Part shown: positions 35,301 through 48,500 of the stretch, one piece after another
How the letters are laid out: each line of letters starts with the position of its first letter
How positions within the stretch are numbered: position 1 is the first letter of the stretch
NCBI GenBank assembly: GCA_013399015.1
Contig: VWZX01001949.1
Span: 3,596,001 to 3,660,000 of the forward strand
Direction: 5' to 3'
DNA: 64,000 nucleotides
Origin: Galbula dea
Lineage: Eukaryota; Chordata; Aves; Piciformes; Galbulidae
Translations under genes and position numbers: made by a program
The notes under the pieces: generated by a model
Database searches by the model: none
What the model saw: only the letters and a program-made list of their open reading frames with translations
Told to the model about the DNA's origin: nothing

Positions 35301-37984
35301 TCACTTTCAAGCCATCAGTTAATGTGTGCTGTGTAAAGCGAGCTTAGGTCAGAGAGCTGTTCACATACACTGCTAATTGGTGAGCTCCTCATTTAGTGTT
35401 TCAAGGGATTTGACACCATGTCATGTTTCACTCTTACTCTCCACAGGGCTTTGTGATTCAGCAGAACACTTACTATTTTTTATTTTAAATATCAATGTTT
35501 TCTCCCAAAAAGTTTTAATATCTTCAAATCTGAGACATTTTTTCCTGTTTTGTTCAGAACATGGCACCTTGATAAGCACTGTGTTTTCCCATCTCTGCCA
35601 ATGGGTTCAGCAGTGACTCAGAATGAGACATGCTGAACAGTCAGCACTGCTCCCCACAATGTCTGGCCATTCAGAACTCCCTCACCACCCCTACATCACT
35701 GTGGTTTGGGAGGTCTGACAAGACTGACATCAAAAGTGGAAAAATTGGGAAAGCCTGACTCCATTTCAACATCAGCTGTTGGTTTAAAATGACAAAGCAC
35801 AGAGAAAGCAAAACCACAAAGATATGGGAACTGCAGTGCAACTGTTGTCAAGGTAAATGCAAACAACACAGGGTTTGTAAGCTGATGCTACTATTAGAAA
35901 TACCTCAGTCTTTCCTTCCAGACTATTGAGACCTATATTGATGAGGGTGCTGCAGGGGAAACTTCACAAGAGTTTCCTTCCTTGTGTGTACTCAGTGGAT
36001 GGCTGACAAAGAGCTACCTCTCTTGCACTCAGGAGGAAGTGAGGCTATCACGCTCGAGGTATGGGAGATGCAGGAAGTATGTCAACCTCTCCGTGAATTG
36101 AGTCTTCAGAGGACAGATAAACAGGCTTGAAGGCTTTCAACAGTGTTAATGAATATGCTTCTTCACAGCAATTATACTTTTCTGCTTCTTGGCATCTATG
36201 GTTAAATGTGTAGATATCTGATATGCTCAGAACTGAATAGGAAGTGCTGAACAGTCTCATTTCTCCAAAGACAAAAAAGAATTGTGCTTTGTCTTCAAGG
36301 TGTCACATATTTTCAAGTGTCTCCACACTTGAATATCCACCTGGAAGCCTTTTGGATTAGGTGCTCAGTGCCCCTTAAATTTACAGCTGTAAATGGTGTT
36401 ATGAAGCACTGTGGCTATTCAGTGTTTTGGAAGGAACAGATGCTTGGAGTTGAAATCTGCTGTTTGAAGCAGCCCTTTGAAATATAATAAAAAAGCAGTC
36501 ATCTGTTGTCCTTAAATAAAGGCAACAGGGGAGAGCAGACTACATCATATCTGGTCTTCGCCTTCAAATCCAGCCATTCATGATGCCTTCTTTGTACTCA
36601 AAACCCAGTATACTTTGAGATTTTGCCATCTGCTCTCTTTCCTCAGAGGAAAAATCTGCTTCATTTTACCTCCCTTGCAAAAATTAACATCATAACAAGG
36701 AAAGCACTTTGTTGTACTGGTTTGTAGCACACCATGAGGCTAAATGACCCACAAGTCCATGTTTTTGACCAAATTTGCCAGTGTCTTGTCATCCATGTAT
36801 CTGTAGCCTCCAAAACACATCCACATCAAGTGATATGTGAGCTGGAGCAGCAGTACTGGAAATCCACCTCTCTGTGCTGAAGGATCATCTTTCCAGAGGA
36901 AGCTGGTACTGTAGGCTTTTTAGCATGGGAACATTAGTAACTACATATTGTTATATCTCAAGTTATTGCCTGTTCATCATGGTCATACTGTTTTAGCTTT
37001 TTGAGGGAGTTGAGTGTTGTAAGCCTCTGTACCCCAGCCAGCTCTGGCATGAGCATTGCTATTCCATCCACTGAGCTCTCTCTGCCTTTGCAGCAGCATA
37101 TGTTCTTTGCACGTCCTGTTAACCTGTTCCTCTGATGAAGAAAAGCGTCTGTGATCGTGAGCCCACGTCTTACTAATTCACAGCACTTGCTATCCATAGT
37201 GTCTGTTACTCTAGAGAAAGATTCCTCCTTCTATTTAGCATCCATAGGAGATGACACTTGAGTTGGGTATCCTAAAGCTGCTGCCTCTCTGGTGAAGAAG
37301 GGAATGACTTGTCTTCATCAGTGGAAATCCCACATGTTGAGTAACACCAGGAGCAGTCCCAAGTCATAGAGGTAGAGATCACAGAGGCATCAATTCATGC
37401 TCCAAGTAAACTAGAAAGAACTTAGAGAGATAGTTGTATGATACCATGTCAAACGTCCTGTACAGAACAAGATTGATCCCACTGCCAGCAGGATGATAAA
37501 ATCTAGCAGTGAAGAGGTGTTAAAGCACTCCATATCAGCCTTTGTGAAAGTGAGTTGGGATCAAGTGCAGTAAAGGGCAATCAAATGTTAGTCCATATGG
37601 AACGTGGGCTTTGGTTTGTTTGCTTTTTTTCTGGTTTTTGGTAGGGCCCAATCTGGTACTGCTTTGGTACAAAAAAGGAAGAGGAGAAATAATTAAAAAA
37701 AAAAAAGTAATAGTTTTTGATTTCCTGATTAAATTTGTAAAGCTGTACACTGTTTGTTCTGGATGAAAATTTTCTCCATACAATGATGACTCACAAGCTG
37801 CAAGTCAAAGAAGAAAAGAAGAAATAATCACAAGAGAAAGGAAATACAAAACAAAAAAAACCACCCAGAATTGCTTCAGTTGTGTGAGGCTGAGAGAATG
37901 AGTGTGTATCCTGTGATGCATTTGGGTATATCACAGTGATTTTTCTCCTGTTTCTATCTCAGTAAAATTGGAGGTTGGAGCTCA

Positions 37985-38085
37985 AGGGATGTGAGTTCAG
38001 CTTCTGATTCTGCAAAGTTTCCTCTGAGGCATCGGACAAATTCTTAAATCTCTCTGGGTCTCACCTGTGAAAGAGTAATAACATT
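37985..38085 (+). mobile_element. MIR-like ancient SINE fragment
   Basis: The sub-motif order fits MIR: 'agcttctgattctgc', 'cggacaaattcttaaatctctctgggtctcacctgtgaaa', then 'gagtaataac'. These correspond to 'ggcaagttacttaacctctctgtgcctcagtttcctcatctgtaaaatggggataataa'. It is strongly diverged and on the plus strand. Confidence 0.6.
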
Positions 38086-39017
38086 CTTTGTCTATTTAAA
38101 TTACTGCTTCTTCCTATGAGTTTCTACCAGGCCTAGGGTAACAGGGCCCTGATGTATCACTAGACTCTCTAGCTGCCACTGTGTTATGAATAATAATTTT
38201 TATTAATCCTAATAAACACGTCAGCACTACGAGAGAGTGTGCACAGAGCAGACAGAGCACTATCTGACAGTTACATCTTGCTGTGTAAACTTGAGGCAGA
38301 AAGTTAGACTTACTCTTCAGATAATATGAAACTCAGGGATGGAAAAAGTCTTCCTTCAAGCAGTATTGAAGGAAAAGAGAAAAGGTCAGTGTGTTCTAAA
38401 AAAATAATAAAAAGTAATGTAGCAATGTCCTGTGTGGTGTGTCCCTCTCTAATGTGCCAAGACAGCTCCTGGCATTTACAGACTGTAGTAGTGAAAGACC
38501 TGAGTAGTGTGTGTCCAGTCCAAAATATATATAACAAAAGTACTAAACCCTAATTATATACTGAAATTACCTGAATTTACTCACTGTCTTTTCCCCAGTT
38601 GCTCTTGTCTTCTTCCTCCTTCACTCAAGCCAGCATTTTTGTTAAAGAAGTGGTAAAGGGCACAATTTAAGCCATTCAATCTGATGATCGCCTTTAGTCT
38701 GTCTGTATGCCAGCAAAGGATGGACCAGGAAGTCCAATTCACTGAGAGAAAGGTGGGATGGCAGCCCACCTAGGAGAATGCCATAGTTTGAATGAACAAG
38801 AAGCTGTTCTTATGGTAAGGCAAAACTCAAAGTGGGTCAAGTTACCCCAAATTGGACCTCATTTGCCAGACTGGTGTAAAAAACAAAGATCATTCCAAAA
38901 TCAGCTGCAGTAAGATCCACCCTTGCCCATATAAAATAATTGCTTCTGCATGCAGCAGGAAGGTTATTTTGGACCTATTTTGGTTTGGACTATTTATACT
39001 AAAATGAAACAGATAAA

Positions 39018-39080
39018 TCCTTTGAAGCTCCTGGAGTTTCCTGGGACTTCAGCTGGTATAAAGGAGGTCAGAACCTGCTT
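39018..39080 (+). mobile_element. Ancient sauropsid repeat fragment
   Basis: The stretch contains 'gacttcagctggtataaa' and 'ggaggtcagaacctgct'. This resembles the 'cactgaagtcaatgg...cagctggtgtaaa...gaggtcagaatctggcc' vocabulary of old sauropsid repeats. It is a short and diverged match. Confidence 0.4.
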
Positions 39081-42000
39081 TTATTGAATCTTATTGTTTG
39101 ATCTATGCAGGAGATACTTGCTGCAGAGTTAGTCATCCCTGTGTCCTGAAGAGACCTCACAGCACTTTCTATTAATCAGAATTACCTTCTGGGAGGAATC
39201 GTCTGGTGAACTACAGGGCTGGATTTGGGAACGAATAAGAAGGAAATTCTGTATCTTGAGAAAGGACCTAATCAACACAAAATCTGTATAAAATAAAATG
39301 GTTTGCTGTGGAATCAGGAAACAGTTTCCTTCCTTGCCTGTTTGCCTATTGGTAATTGCAGGTGGCTGATTTATTCTCCTCTGGAGCATGCCTGATCCTC
39401 TGATGTAATCCATTCCTGGCCAGTCCTACCAGCCCCACCAGTGTGAGAGCCAGAATGGAGCTGATCTTAGGCCACAAGCACATTGCAACTACTGACACCA
39501 GCTTTCTGTGTGACTTTCTGTGACAACATCCCCTCTGCTCTGCATCCCAAGCTGCGGATCATTGGATTGAAGTGAGGAAAGTGCATTAATACCCATTTTT
39601 GTACCAAAGTCATATCAAGTTTTTGTTATTTTAAATGCTGAAAGGAGTTGGGCACTCAAAAGCCACAAAATATCTGTGAGATCTGAAGACCAGTTCAGTT
39701 CTGTTATTCCAGAAATCCAGGCTTCAGAGGTGTTCCAGTATGTTGAACTCAGCCAACGTGTCACATGTGAGTGCCTTAATAATTTTCTCATTCTGGCACT
39801 GCCAATACCTTTAAGTGTTTCAATCACTCCCTGTTTGTTTCGAAACAAAACAAACATTATTTGTGAAGGGTGTCTGCTCAAAGTAATTCTCCCAACTGTT
39901 CACATTACATGCATCACCCATCCCAGGAAAAATGTGTATATCCCCATGTAAAAATCATTTGTGCTCCCTACCTTCATAAATCTTCCATACCCAACCTGTG
40001 GCCCAACTCCTCCATTACAACAGGGGACAGTGTTGGTGCTTTCACTGCTATGTTCCCACTGCTGCTGACAGACAGCAACAGCCACAATAAAAATTTAAAA
40101 AGCACAATCACTTAAGGCATGCCCTTGCAGTGAACAGTGCCTGGAATTTCTAACTGCAGCCACGCCGTGCCAGGCCCTCAGTACACCTTGCTAATCTAGC
40201 ATGAGCATTTCTGCAAGGGGAGAAATACTGCTTATTCAGGCAGGAGAATTGCAAGGCAGAAAAAAAAAAGCCTTGCCCTAAGCCACCATTTCAAATCCCT
40301 AGTGGAGACTGTAACAAATGCCAGGAGATTCCCAGTCTCTTGTTTCAGCCACAAGGCAAATCCTATTTTTGCAGTGACTTCAGGAGCTAAGACCAATTGA
40401 CTGCAGCATCCAATTCATCTTTACAAGCTTTTTAGCACTATGGTTTGCCAGGGATCCCAAAGTGAACAATAATTTTCATTTTAACCATTTTTTGGCTGTC
40501 AATATTAAAGACACAGGTGGGTAGAAATAACCCTGTATGGCACATCTGTCATTTTTCCACCTTTTTCATTGACTTTGATGTAGGAGCTGCACCATGTCCT
40601 CCATGTCAGTACCTCATCTAATATATTGTTTAAAGCGTTTCTGTAATGTCAATACTAAAGGACAGACTCATGTCTGTTTATGTTTTATGAAGATTGAGAG
40701 CACAAGTGCTTACCCTGCACTGCTTTCAGGACGAGTGGCTGTGCCCAGGAACAAAGCTGTGGCAACAGCCAAATCATGTCTCATCTGGAGATGTCATCTT
40801 TGACATATAGGTTTGGAGATGTTCTCTTCAAAACACAAATGTCAAAATGGTGACACTCATTCAAAAATCAGCCCTTGCTTTTGCTAAACACAGGAAAAAC
40901 TTGTGAATGTGTTTAGAAGCAGATTGGGTCATTTGCAGTGGGCTTTAAAACAGAAAACTTGGGGGAGGGAGAAAAGAATTTAGAAGAAGATGAGGAGAGC
41001 TGTGAGGGGGAGAAGCTGCTTTGCCAGCTGTGCTGTTGGTTATGTGTTAATATAGTATCACCATGAGACAAGCTCTCTTCCTAAGCAGCCTTATTCGGTT
41101 GTTAGTGCTGAAACAATGTCATCTGCACTTGATCCTTTCCAGCCTTGCTTATCTGCCGTTTGTCTCCCACCCCTTACTTGATAAAGGCCTCTGAGAGCCA
41201 CACAGACAGAGTGGGAACATTGTCATTGGCACCTCATTACAGACCAGGTTACCAGGAACGACTAATGCCCAGCAGCTCATATGAGCAGCCTTTCAACAAT
41301 ATGGGCCTTCTTCATTTCAGTTCTTCGCCACAACATACAATTAAAAAACCCACAAGAGATCCCAAACTTCCCTCTAAATATCATGGATGGAGAGTTTCTT
41401 TCCAAAGCCCTTCCAGATCCCAGCTTCCCACCCAATGAATAATGAACGTGAAGCAGTGGGTTAACTCCCCTCCTCTTGGAAACCTCACCCCTCTTGGCCA
41501 GCAGAATGGAAGGACCTAGTAAGATTTATTTTGGATAGTTTGTACGTCAATATGAAGCATCTCCTTTGTTTTTTGGTTTTTGTTTTTTTCAATTTTCTGC
41601 TGGATGAGATGGCTTCTGGGATGCTTCTGTAGCTTTTGGCTCTGGCTAAATAGTGGGAGAACTCCAAATAGCAGAAATCAAAGGGTTGTCCATATCACCA
41701 TGCTCCTGTGCACTTGTGAATGCAAAATTATGTGCCTTCATAAATCACAGGAATATAAAGAATATATGTGGTGTGCAGAGCTCCCACATATTTACATGAG
41801 TGGGTCAATGCTAGCCAAGAAATCTGAAAGCAGAATAATCTGTGTTGTGTGTTTTATTTTATTCTAATATTCAATATAAGTGGAGATGAGAAAAGACACA
41901 AATAAAAGAGAATGTCAAGAATAATGAAAAAAAAAAAAAGTATGTTCCAGGCTTAGAGAAATTATTTTGACACTGGCTTTCATATTTTTTTATTATCACC

Positions 42001-43968
42001 CCTTTGGGCAAAGTCATCCAAAAGGACAAACAGAAAATCATACCACACACTAAAATAGAGAACCTGCCTCTCTTAGCAGACTGGATGTGACAGATAAAAT
42101 AAGATCCCAGGAACCAGCCATGATAGGAAATAAAAAGATTGCTGTAAAAATGCTGTTTCAGTAACAGAGAGATTGGGGAACCCTGTGTTATTGACAGGGT
42201 GGTTGCTTTATGCTAATTTCCCCCCAGCATTAATACAGGCAGATTAAGCAATCACAACCTAAATGTGGAAAGTATCTGACAGGGTCTGCTTCAGGACCCA
42301 CCAGAGTGGTCCCTAATAAGACCTGTTTTGCCCTTGGGCATACCTGTTCCCTGCAGATGCTGGAGAGCCACCCACAGTCTGTGCAGAGGATGCTTTTGTG
42401 TCCAGAGCTACACGTAATATTCCTCATCTTCACATGGAGTAGCTACCAAGCTAGAGTCAGAAAAGATTAGGTGCACCTCCTTTACTGTAGCTCTCTAGAG
42501 ACAACGTGGTGCATATTTGGCCTTCCTTACTCTTCTCTATTGCTCTTTTCCATTGTTCTTCCCATGCTACCTGTGCACCGCCCTCCCAGCTTTCTCTTGA
42601 GCAAGAGAAATCTGCAAGACCTTCTGTTCCCTGCCTGATGCCAGGAGGCTCTTTTTCCCTATTAGCCTCTCCTTAACAAAGTCCTAGTTTGATCTTGCCA
42701 TGAACAACAACTAAATCTGTGTTTTCTTCTACTCCTCTGTGTTTTATTCACTATTTCCATTTTCCAGGATTAATTTTTTTTTCAGTCTTCTCAGGTATAT
42801 CACTGCCATGGAAGTTATTTTACTCACCTTTCAGTTCTAATATATGAACACACATACAATTAAGGCCTTTGGACCATTAAATTAGCATTCCTCTGCCTAT
42901 GGGGAACCTTATTTCCCCTTGAGACTTGTTTTCTGACTACTTTTAGAGCTATGACCCTGGTCTATACAAACAAAGGTTGGTCCTATGAGTTATTACAGAG
43001 GGAAGAAAATGTAAAAGACATAAAAACCCCATTAACTATTCAATTTGAGAAAAACATGCTCCAGGAGCTGCTATGCTGGTTTGTGACTGTTCCCATATCC
43101 TGTTCAGACTTTCCACATGACCTTTAGTAAGGTGTTTAGGACCTCATCCTCCAGATTCTTCAAGCCTTTTTCAAACTGCAGAGAAACGTTTATTTTCACA
43201 TTATAACTCATAGAACAAAGAACTGAGCAACAGTTATCATTAAGGACATGTCTTAATATAGTGTGATGATAAAAAAAATTCTAATCATCTGTAACATCTT
43301 GGATGCACATACTTGTCTGGCAGAAAAGTGTCTGAAAGGGCTTTAAAGCCATCCTCTTCCAGGACTGCTCACAAGAGCAGAAGATCGAGATCCGTAAAAT
43401 GGCCCTGACTGTGCCCAGCCCAACTCCTGCTGAAGATACTAAAGTAGTCCTGGTGACTTCTAAAGGACACATCTGGTGCTTGTCCATGGTTTATCATCCA
43501 CCTCTTCTGTCTTTCACCAATAGTTCTAATGAAATTTGCTCTTGTGAGTTAGATGGCAGTGGAACTGCTGACTTCTACATGCTTAAGTGACATTTTTATG
43601 AAATGTGGATTTTAGAAACAAGGTGAGTGAAAGGTTTTTTCCACTTTACTTTTTCTCTTCCTTTTCTGGCAATGATCAGTTAATAAGACACTTCCCATGC
43701 TTAAGGTATTTTAATCTCAGTACATCAGAGTTGCTTTTTTAGTCTTTAAATACAGAGAACAAAGAAGTTACCTGCCTTTATAGCCTCAGTTGGTGAGTCC
43801 ACAGCAGAAGTGGGAACATTTCTGAGCATCCTGTTCCTTTGCAGCCAGTCTGTTCCCAGTCCTGATGTTGTCTTGTCCCAAAGGACACAGCCAAATCAGC
43901 CTGAGGCAGGGTTTAAGGGTAACAAAGAAGTGCTGAGGGAAACCTCACATTATCACATCATTTTAGTG

Positions 43969-44025
43969 TATAAAAGTATACAATGTATAAAAGACTGCAG
44001 TCCTCATATAAAAGACTATAGTCCT
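43969..44025. repeat. Direct repeat with three TATAAAAG units
   Basis: TATAAAAG starts at 43969, 43986 and 44007. The last two copies extend to 19 bases (43986-44004 and 44007-44025) that match at 17 positions. Each ends in a 10-bp palindrome, GACTGCAGTC or GACTATAGTC. Confidence 0.85.
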
Positions 44026-45495
44026 ATCTTCTGCCAGGGGCTTCCCAAAGTGCAGATCCCTGTACTAGTAGTAGAGGCCTGCAGGAAGACATAGATTGGA
44101 GCCAGGCAAGCAGTAGAATGGGGAAGAGGCAGGTGAGGGCTCCTTCTTTGCCAGCTGGGAAAGGGTAGCAAGAGGAGATCCACTCTGGGTGCCTGGCTGC
44201 TGAGAGGGTGCTACACAGGCATATGTGAAAGACTGACAGCAGAGACAGATGTTGTATGAGGACCAGCTGCCGTTTCACCATCCTGATCCAACATTCTTGC
44301 ACACATACATTGATTACTCTCTGCTCAGAATCACTGTAGGAGGCAAGTTTGTAACTGACAACCTCTCATTGCTGAGTCACTCCTTGCTGCTGAGGCACTC
44401 TCCAATCCCAGGCCCCTTCCAGGATAGTGAAGTAATGGCTCCAGAAATGCTTTGGAAAATTAGAGTGCAAGTGAAGAAATACTGCTCAATTCTCCAAAAA
44501 GTGGCGAAGGACAGTGAGGATGAGGAAAAAGGTAAAGTCACTGGACTTCATAAATTTGAGTGACTCATTCTTTGGAACTAACTTTTGAATCTCCACTGTC
44601 TGGTCTCATTTGCTGAGAAGTTCAAGACTGTCAGCTTGGGATTCACAGATGCTCGAGTAGCTTGGAAAATCAGGCCAATCATGTCAAAATCACTGTGCAC
44701 TTAAGGAAATGTGGGCTCTGCACATTACATTAGAAGCCTGTTGTCAATAACCCCAGTGTTACACTTACCAAACAGAAAATGCTTATGCTTTTCCAATCAT
44801 CAGAATATCATAGCTTCAGAGCTTAGCTGCTGTTGGAAAGAGCATAGAGAGCGAAATGCAGTATACATCCTATTGGGTGACACATCCCTTAGTGGCATTT
44901 TTAAAGCATTCCACATTAGGAATAAAATATAGGAAGGGGGATAACAGAGCACTCCCTTCCCTGAAAATGGAAGGGGAAAACAAATAATCACAGCAGCTTT
45001 TCACTGATGTGGGTTGTAGCATCATTCTCTCTGCTGCTCAGAGCAGACATTGTTTCCAAAATACACACAGCACAAATCCAGCAGAGCAAAACTTGAATAA
45101 CTAGTCATGGTCCCCTAGAATTAAATAGGTTGCCAACTCCCTGTGGAAACAGACACCAAAAATAACTAAATCTGGATCACTGGAATATTCCACTTGTCCC
45201 TCAAATAAACAACCTCTGCAGAAACAATTGATTTCCAGCAGTTTCCCACTGAAACTACAAAGATCTGGTCGTGTCTATCAATGATGCATGAAACTGTTGA
45301 TCCCATTCTCAGGATGATTTTGTAAGTGTGTTTATTTGTTGTTGCCTCTTGAGAGAAGGATGTGATGTTTCACAAAAGAATGGTGAATTTCACAGGACGG
45401 TATCAGGCTCCATACAGTTGTGATAGAAAGGTCATTATCGAGCAGGTAATGTTTTGTGTGGTCCTGGAAATGTTTTAGCACACTATTACAGCAAG

Positions 45496-45562
45496 ATGAA
45501 ATTCAGGCTCCACTGATGTTGATTCCAAAACTCTTGTTGACTTCACCACAGCCAAGTTTTCT
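45496..45562 (+). mobile_element. Ancient sauropsid repeat fragment (self-complementary type)
   Basis: 'gatgaaattcaggctccac', 'tgatgttgattcc', 'aaaactcttgttgacttcac' and 'cacagccaagttttc' follow the word order of an old repeat with the form 'gaaatcctggccccattgaagtcaatggcaaaactcccattgacttcaatggggccaggatttc'. It is diverged. Confidence 0.5.
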
Positions 45563-48500
45563 TCCAAAGAACCCATGTGTATATTTTAGCTCCCCTGGAG
45601 CTTTGCTTTAATAGTATTGTTTTCCCTATGGGAACAGAAAGAGAGAAGAAAAGAAAGGGAAGTGAAAGAGCATGGGAGGGGAAGGAATCAGAGCTTCCCT
45701 TGCCTATCCCTTTTGTGGGAAGAAGCTCCTGTTTATACTTTCAGGTGGGCACATCTCCCTGCTCTTCTTTACCTTTTGCTTCTATAGGTCTCATCCCTTC
45801 AGAGCAAAGGAGCCCACAGGCAACCCACTGCTTCAGCTTGGTAGTGCTCCACTGCTGGCACTTCTCACTCAGCGAGATCAGCCAAGTGCCCCAACAGCAT
45901 CCTGCTTTATAATTCACATTTATATTTAGTCTTAAAATGTTGACAAGTCTGACACATGATGGTTTCACTGCTTTGTGCTCACAAGTCAAGCGAAGATGAG
46001 GACTTCTTCCAAGCGAGTCCTGATGAAGTTCTGGCTTACAAATGAGTTTAAGTAGGGCTTTAGCATCAAGATAAGATCCATGACCAAATTCTGCAGCATG
46101 GTGCAGGCAGTCAGTGATGAAGAGGAGGGAAGAAACATGACATGGTATGTGTATAACAATCTGTTTCTCATTAATGTCTTGCCTTTAGTGACAAATAATC
46201 AGAGCCTGACTTAGTCCCCAAATGGAAGACTTCTATTTTCCAAAATGTTTCAATGACAGATTATCATTAGATAGTCTTGCTACCTATAGACTTGGCCAGG
46301 TGTCTTTGATTTTGCTTCAATGGCAGTCTACAGCCAGGCTGTTCACAGACAAACTATATGTGGAATAGAAGACTTTTGCTTATTTTGGTGGAGGTTATTT
46401 TAGTTGCACATGAGTGGTAGCACTTTGGGAGGATGTAGTGCCTGGAGTTTCAGATGTTTTGCCAAGAAATCACTACTTGGAGAAAAGCTATGTGCAACAG
46501 TGCACCTTTCAGTTCTCTCCTCCTCCTCCTCCTTTTTTTTTTTTAATTTTTATTTTGTCCAGGAAATGCTCATTCCTAAAGCTTGGTGAAGGAGGGAAAT
46601 TTGTAAGACTTGCAAGGAAAGCCACCACTCTCAGCAATCTACTGCAAACACATTGCAGGAGGCAAGGAGCAGCACTGTCTGTCACTGAGACCAGATCCAA
46701 ACAGCTAGCTGATGGTGGTTTCCTTCTTCTGGGATAGGCTGGAGCTATTGGTTTGTAATCTGATTGAATTTTGTCCAAAACACAGCCCATGAGACTCACT
46801 GCTGAACCATTGCACTTTGACAGCTGGCAACAATTTGTGGACTGCAGGAACGCCTGCTGAGCTTTCCGCTCAGAGGTGGATACAGACTTTTGCAGAGCTT
46901 GCCAATGTGAAAGACACCTGCTCCTGCCTTCCAGCTCCCACCTGGAGATAGAAGCTTCAGTGTCTCTCAACAAAGAAATTTTCCTCTCACTCATGAAATA
47001 CAGGAGATCTCAGTATGTAAACCATTCCTCTTTCTTCTTTCCTTCTCCATTTTGAACATTGCAAAAAATAATGTGATAAAAATCTGCTTTAGTTTCAAGA
47101 AGTAAGTTTTGCTGAGAGGGTCTTCCTCCAGATGAAGGCATGGAAAAGATATTAAATAAGTTAAATCAATCCAGTGCCATATCCTACAAAATCCTCATTA
47201 TCAGATTTCTCATGTAATATGCTGTTGTCATAATAGACAATTTGTTCTCCCAGCATAGTAAGTGGGAGTCTTGCCACTAGCATCAATAGAAAGTGCACTG
47301 AATCCTGAAGAAATAAAACAGCAACCTGGCAGAACAAGGTTCAGCTATCACATAGACTGCAATGGTATAAATAACCACCCACATCTTGAAAAATTAATGC
47401 TCCAAAAGCTCTCTTTTATTGGGATATCAGAGAAACAAAGCTGACATAGTGTTTCAAAGAGCTTATGCTGCAGCAGCCATGCATGTAATGTGCCCTCTGT
47501 GTATGGTTCATGCGGGAGCAGGAGGACCAGCTTTTATACAACAGTGTAACACAGATGCACTGCAAACCACCAATCCTCCAACCCTCTTTGGCACACTCAG
47601 CTTTTTGCCTGAGATTGAGGGATGGAACAGAAAAAGAGCAAGTCCTGTGAATGATCACAGTAGGAGAGGAATAACAAAATCTGGAAGAATATTGCCTATT
47701 TGTTCTTTTGTGCCACCAGCTCAGATTGCATTGGCAATCAATGCATGATTAATGCAAGGGAATAATATCACGTTCTTTGTAAAATTACTTCATCTAGCTG
47801 CATTTAAGTAAATTCATAAATAGAAATGGGGGAATGGAATGTATTTATTGCACTAACCCTGATAAATATCTTAAATGCACTGCCTGCCATCTTTGCATTT
47901 ACTTTATTACTTGGAAAGCTCAGTACCTTTAAGAGCAAAGTTGCTGAAAATTAAGCTCTTGGCAGGTGACAGACAAACCAGCTCACTGGGTTCTCATATT
48001 AACTTATTATCCACTGGTGCCACTGCAGTGCACTGCAGTGTATTTTGTACCTTTTGTATAATAATAAAACACCTACATTTTTCAGTGAGACACTCTAATT
48101 CAACAATTTGAATACAAAAGCTTCTAATAACAGCCTTTCCCTCAAAACCAAAATCTGAAATGTAGTCTATATTCTCAAACCATACGTTCTCACTTAAAAC
48201 ATCCCACAGCCTGCAGACCCATGTCTCTGAAGACATCTTGCTGTTCACATCTGCAGCTTGGAGAAAATGAGTTTAACAATGTGCACTGACAGGTAGGGAG
48301 AGTAATGCGGCTTCAGGAGCCCTTTGTGTGAAAAAAAGAAACAAAAGATGTCACTGATTTGACCTGGGGCAAGCTCCAGCTCGATATGGTTCTGCTCAGC
48401 TAAAATTCAGCCATGTGACATGCTGGGGGGAGAAGCCTACCCCCGGAGTAGAGGGGCACCAAACTTCTAGAGTGTTGTGTCCTCTGTCACCTGACAATCT

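Larger units (their letters stand above)
24355..37984. other. Intergenic DNA, no gene recognised
   Basis: No supportable gene. It contains a G/T-rich tract (29051-29165), an 11-bp inverted repeat (29318-29340) and a short (GA)n run near 33706-33718. An AT-rich stretch at 34900-35360 has homeodomain-like TAAT cores. A possible but unconvincing CR1 reverse-transcriptase remnant lies near 37440-37490. Open frames up to 143 codons (27899-28330, minus) have no recognisable domain. Confidence 0.55.
38086..45495. other. Intergenic DNA, no gene recognised
   Basis: No supportable gene. It holds a second ancient repeat (39018-39080), short poly-A tracts (40260-40269, 41927-41939), a TTTTG-rich patch (41569-41590) and a TATAAAAG-containing direct repeat (43969-44025). 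The frames at 43399-43590 and 44249-44563 are not recognisable and have no supported splice context. Confidence 0.55.

Noticed and set aside
37430..37490. Possible CR1 reverse-transcriptase remnant (minus strand reads INLVLYRTFDMV)
   Set aside because: It resembles the YLDFSKAFDTV motif at only a few positions; too weak without a repeat search.
46509..46994. 161-codon minus-strand frame
   Set aside because: It ends in a Lys/Gly-rich tail read from a CTC/poly-T tract and has no domain.
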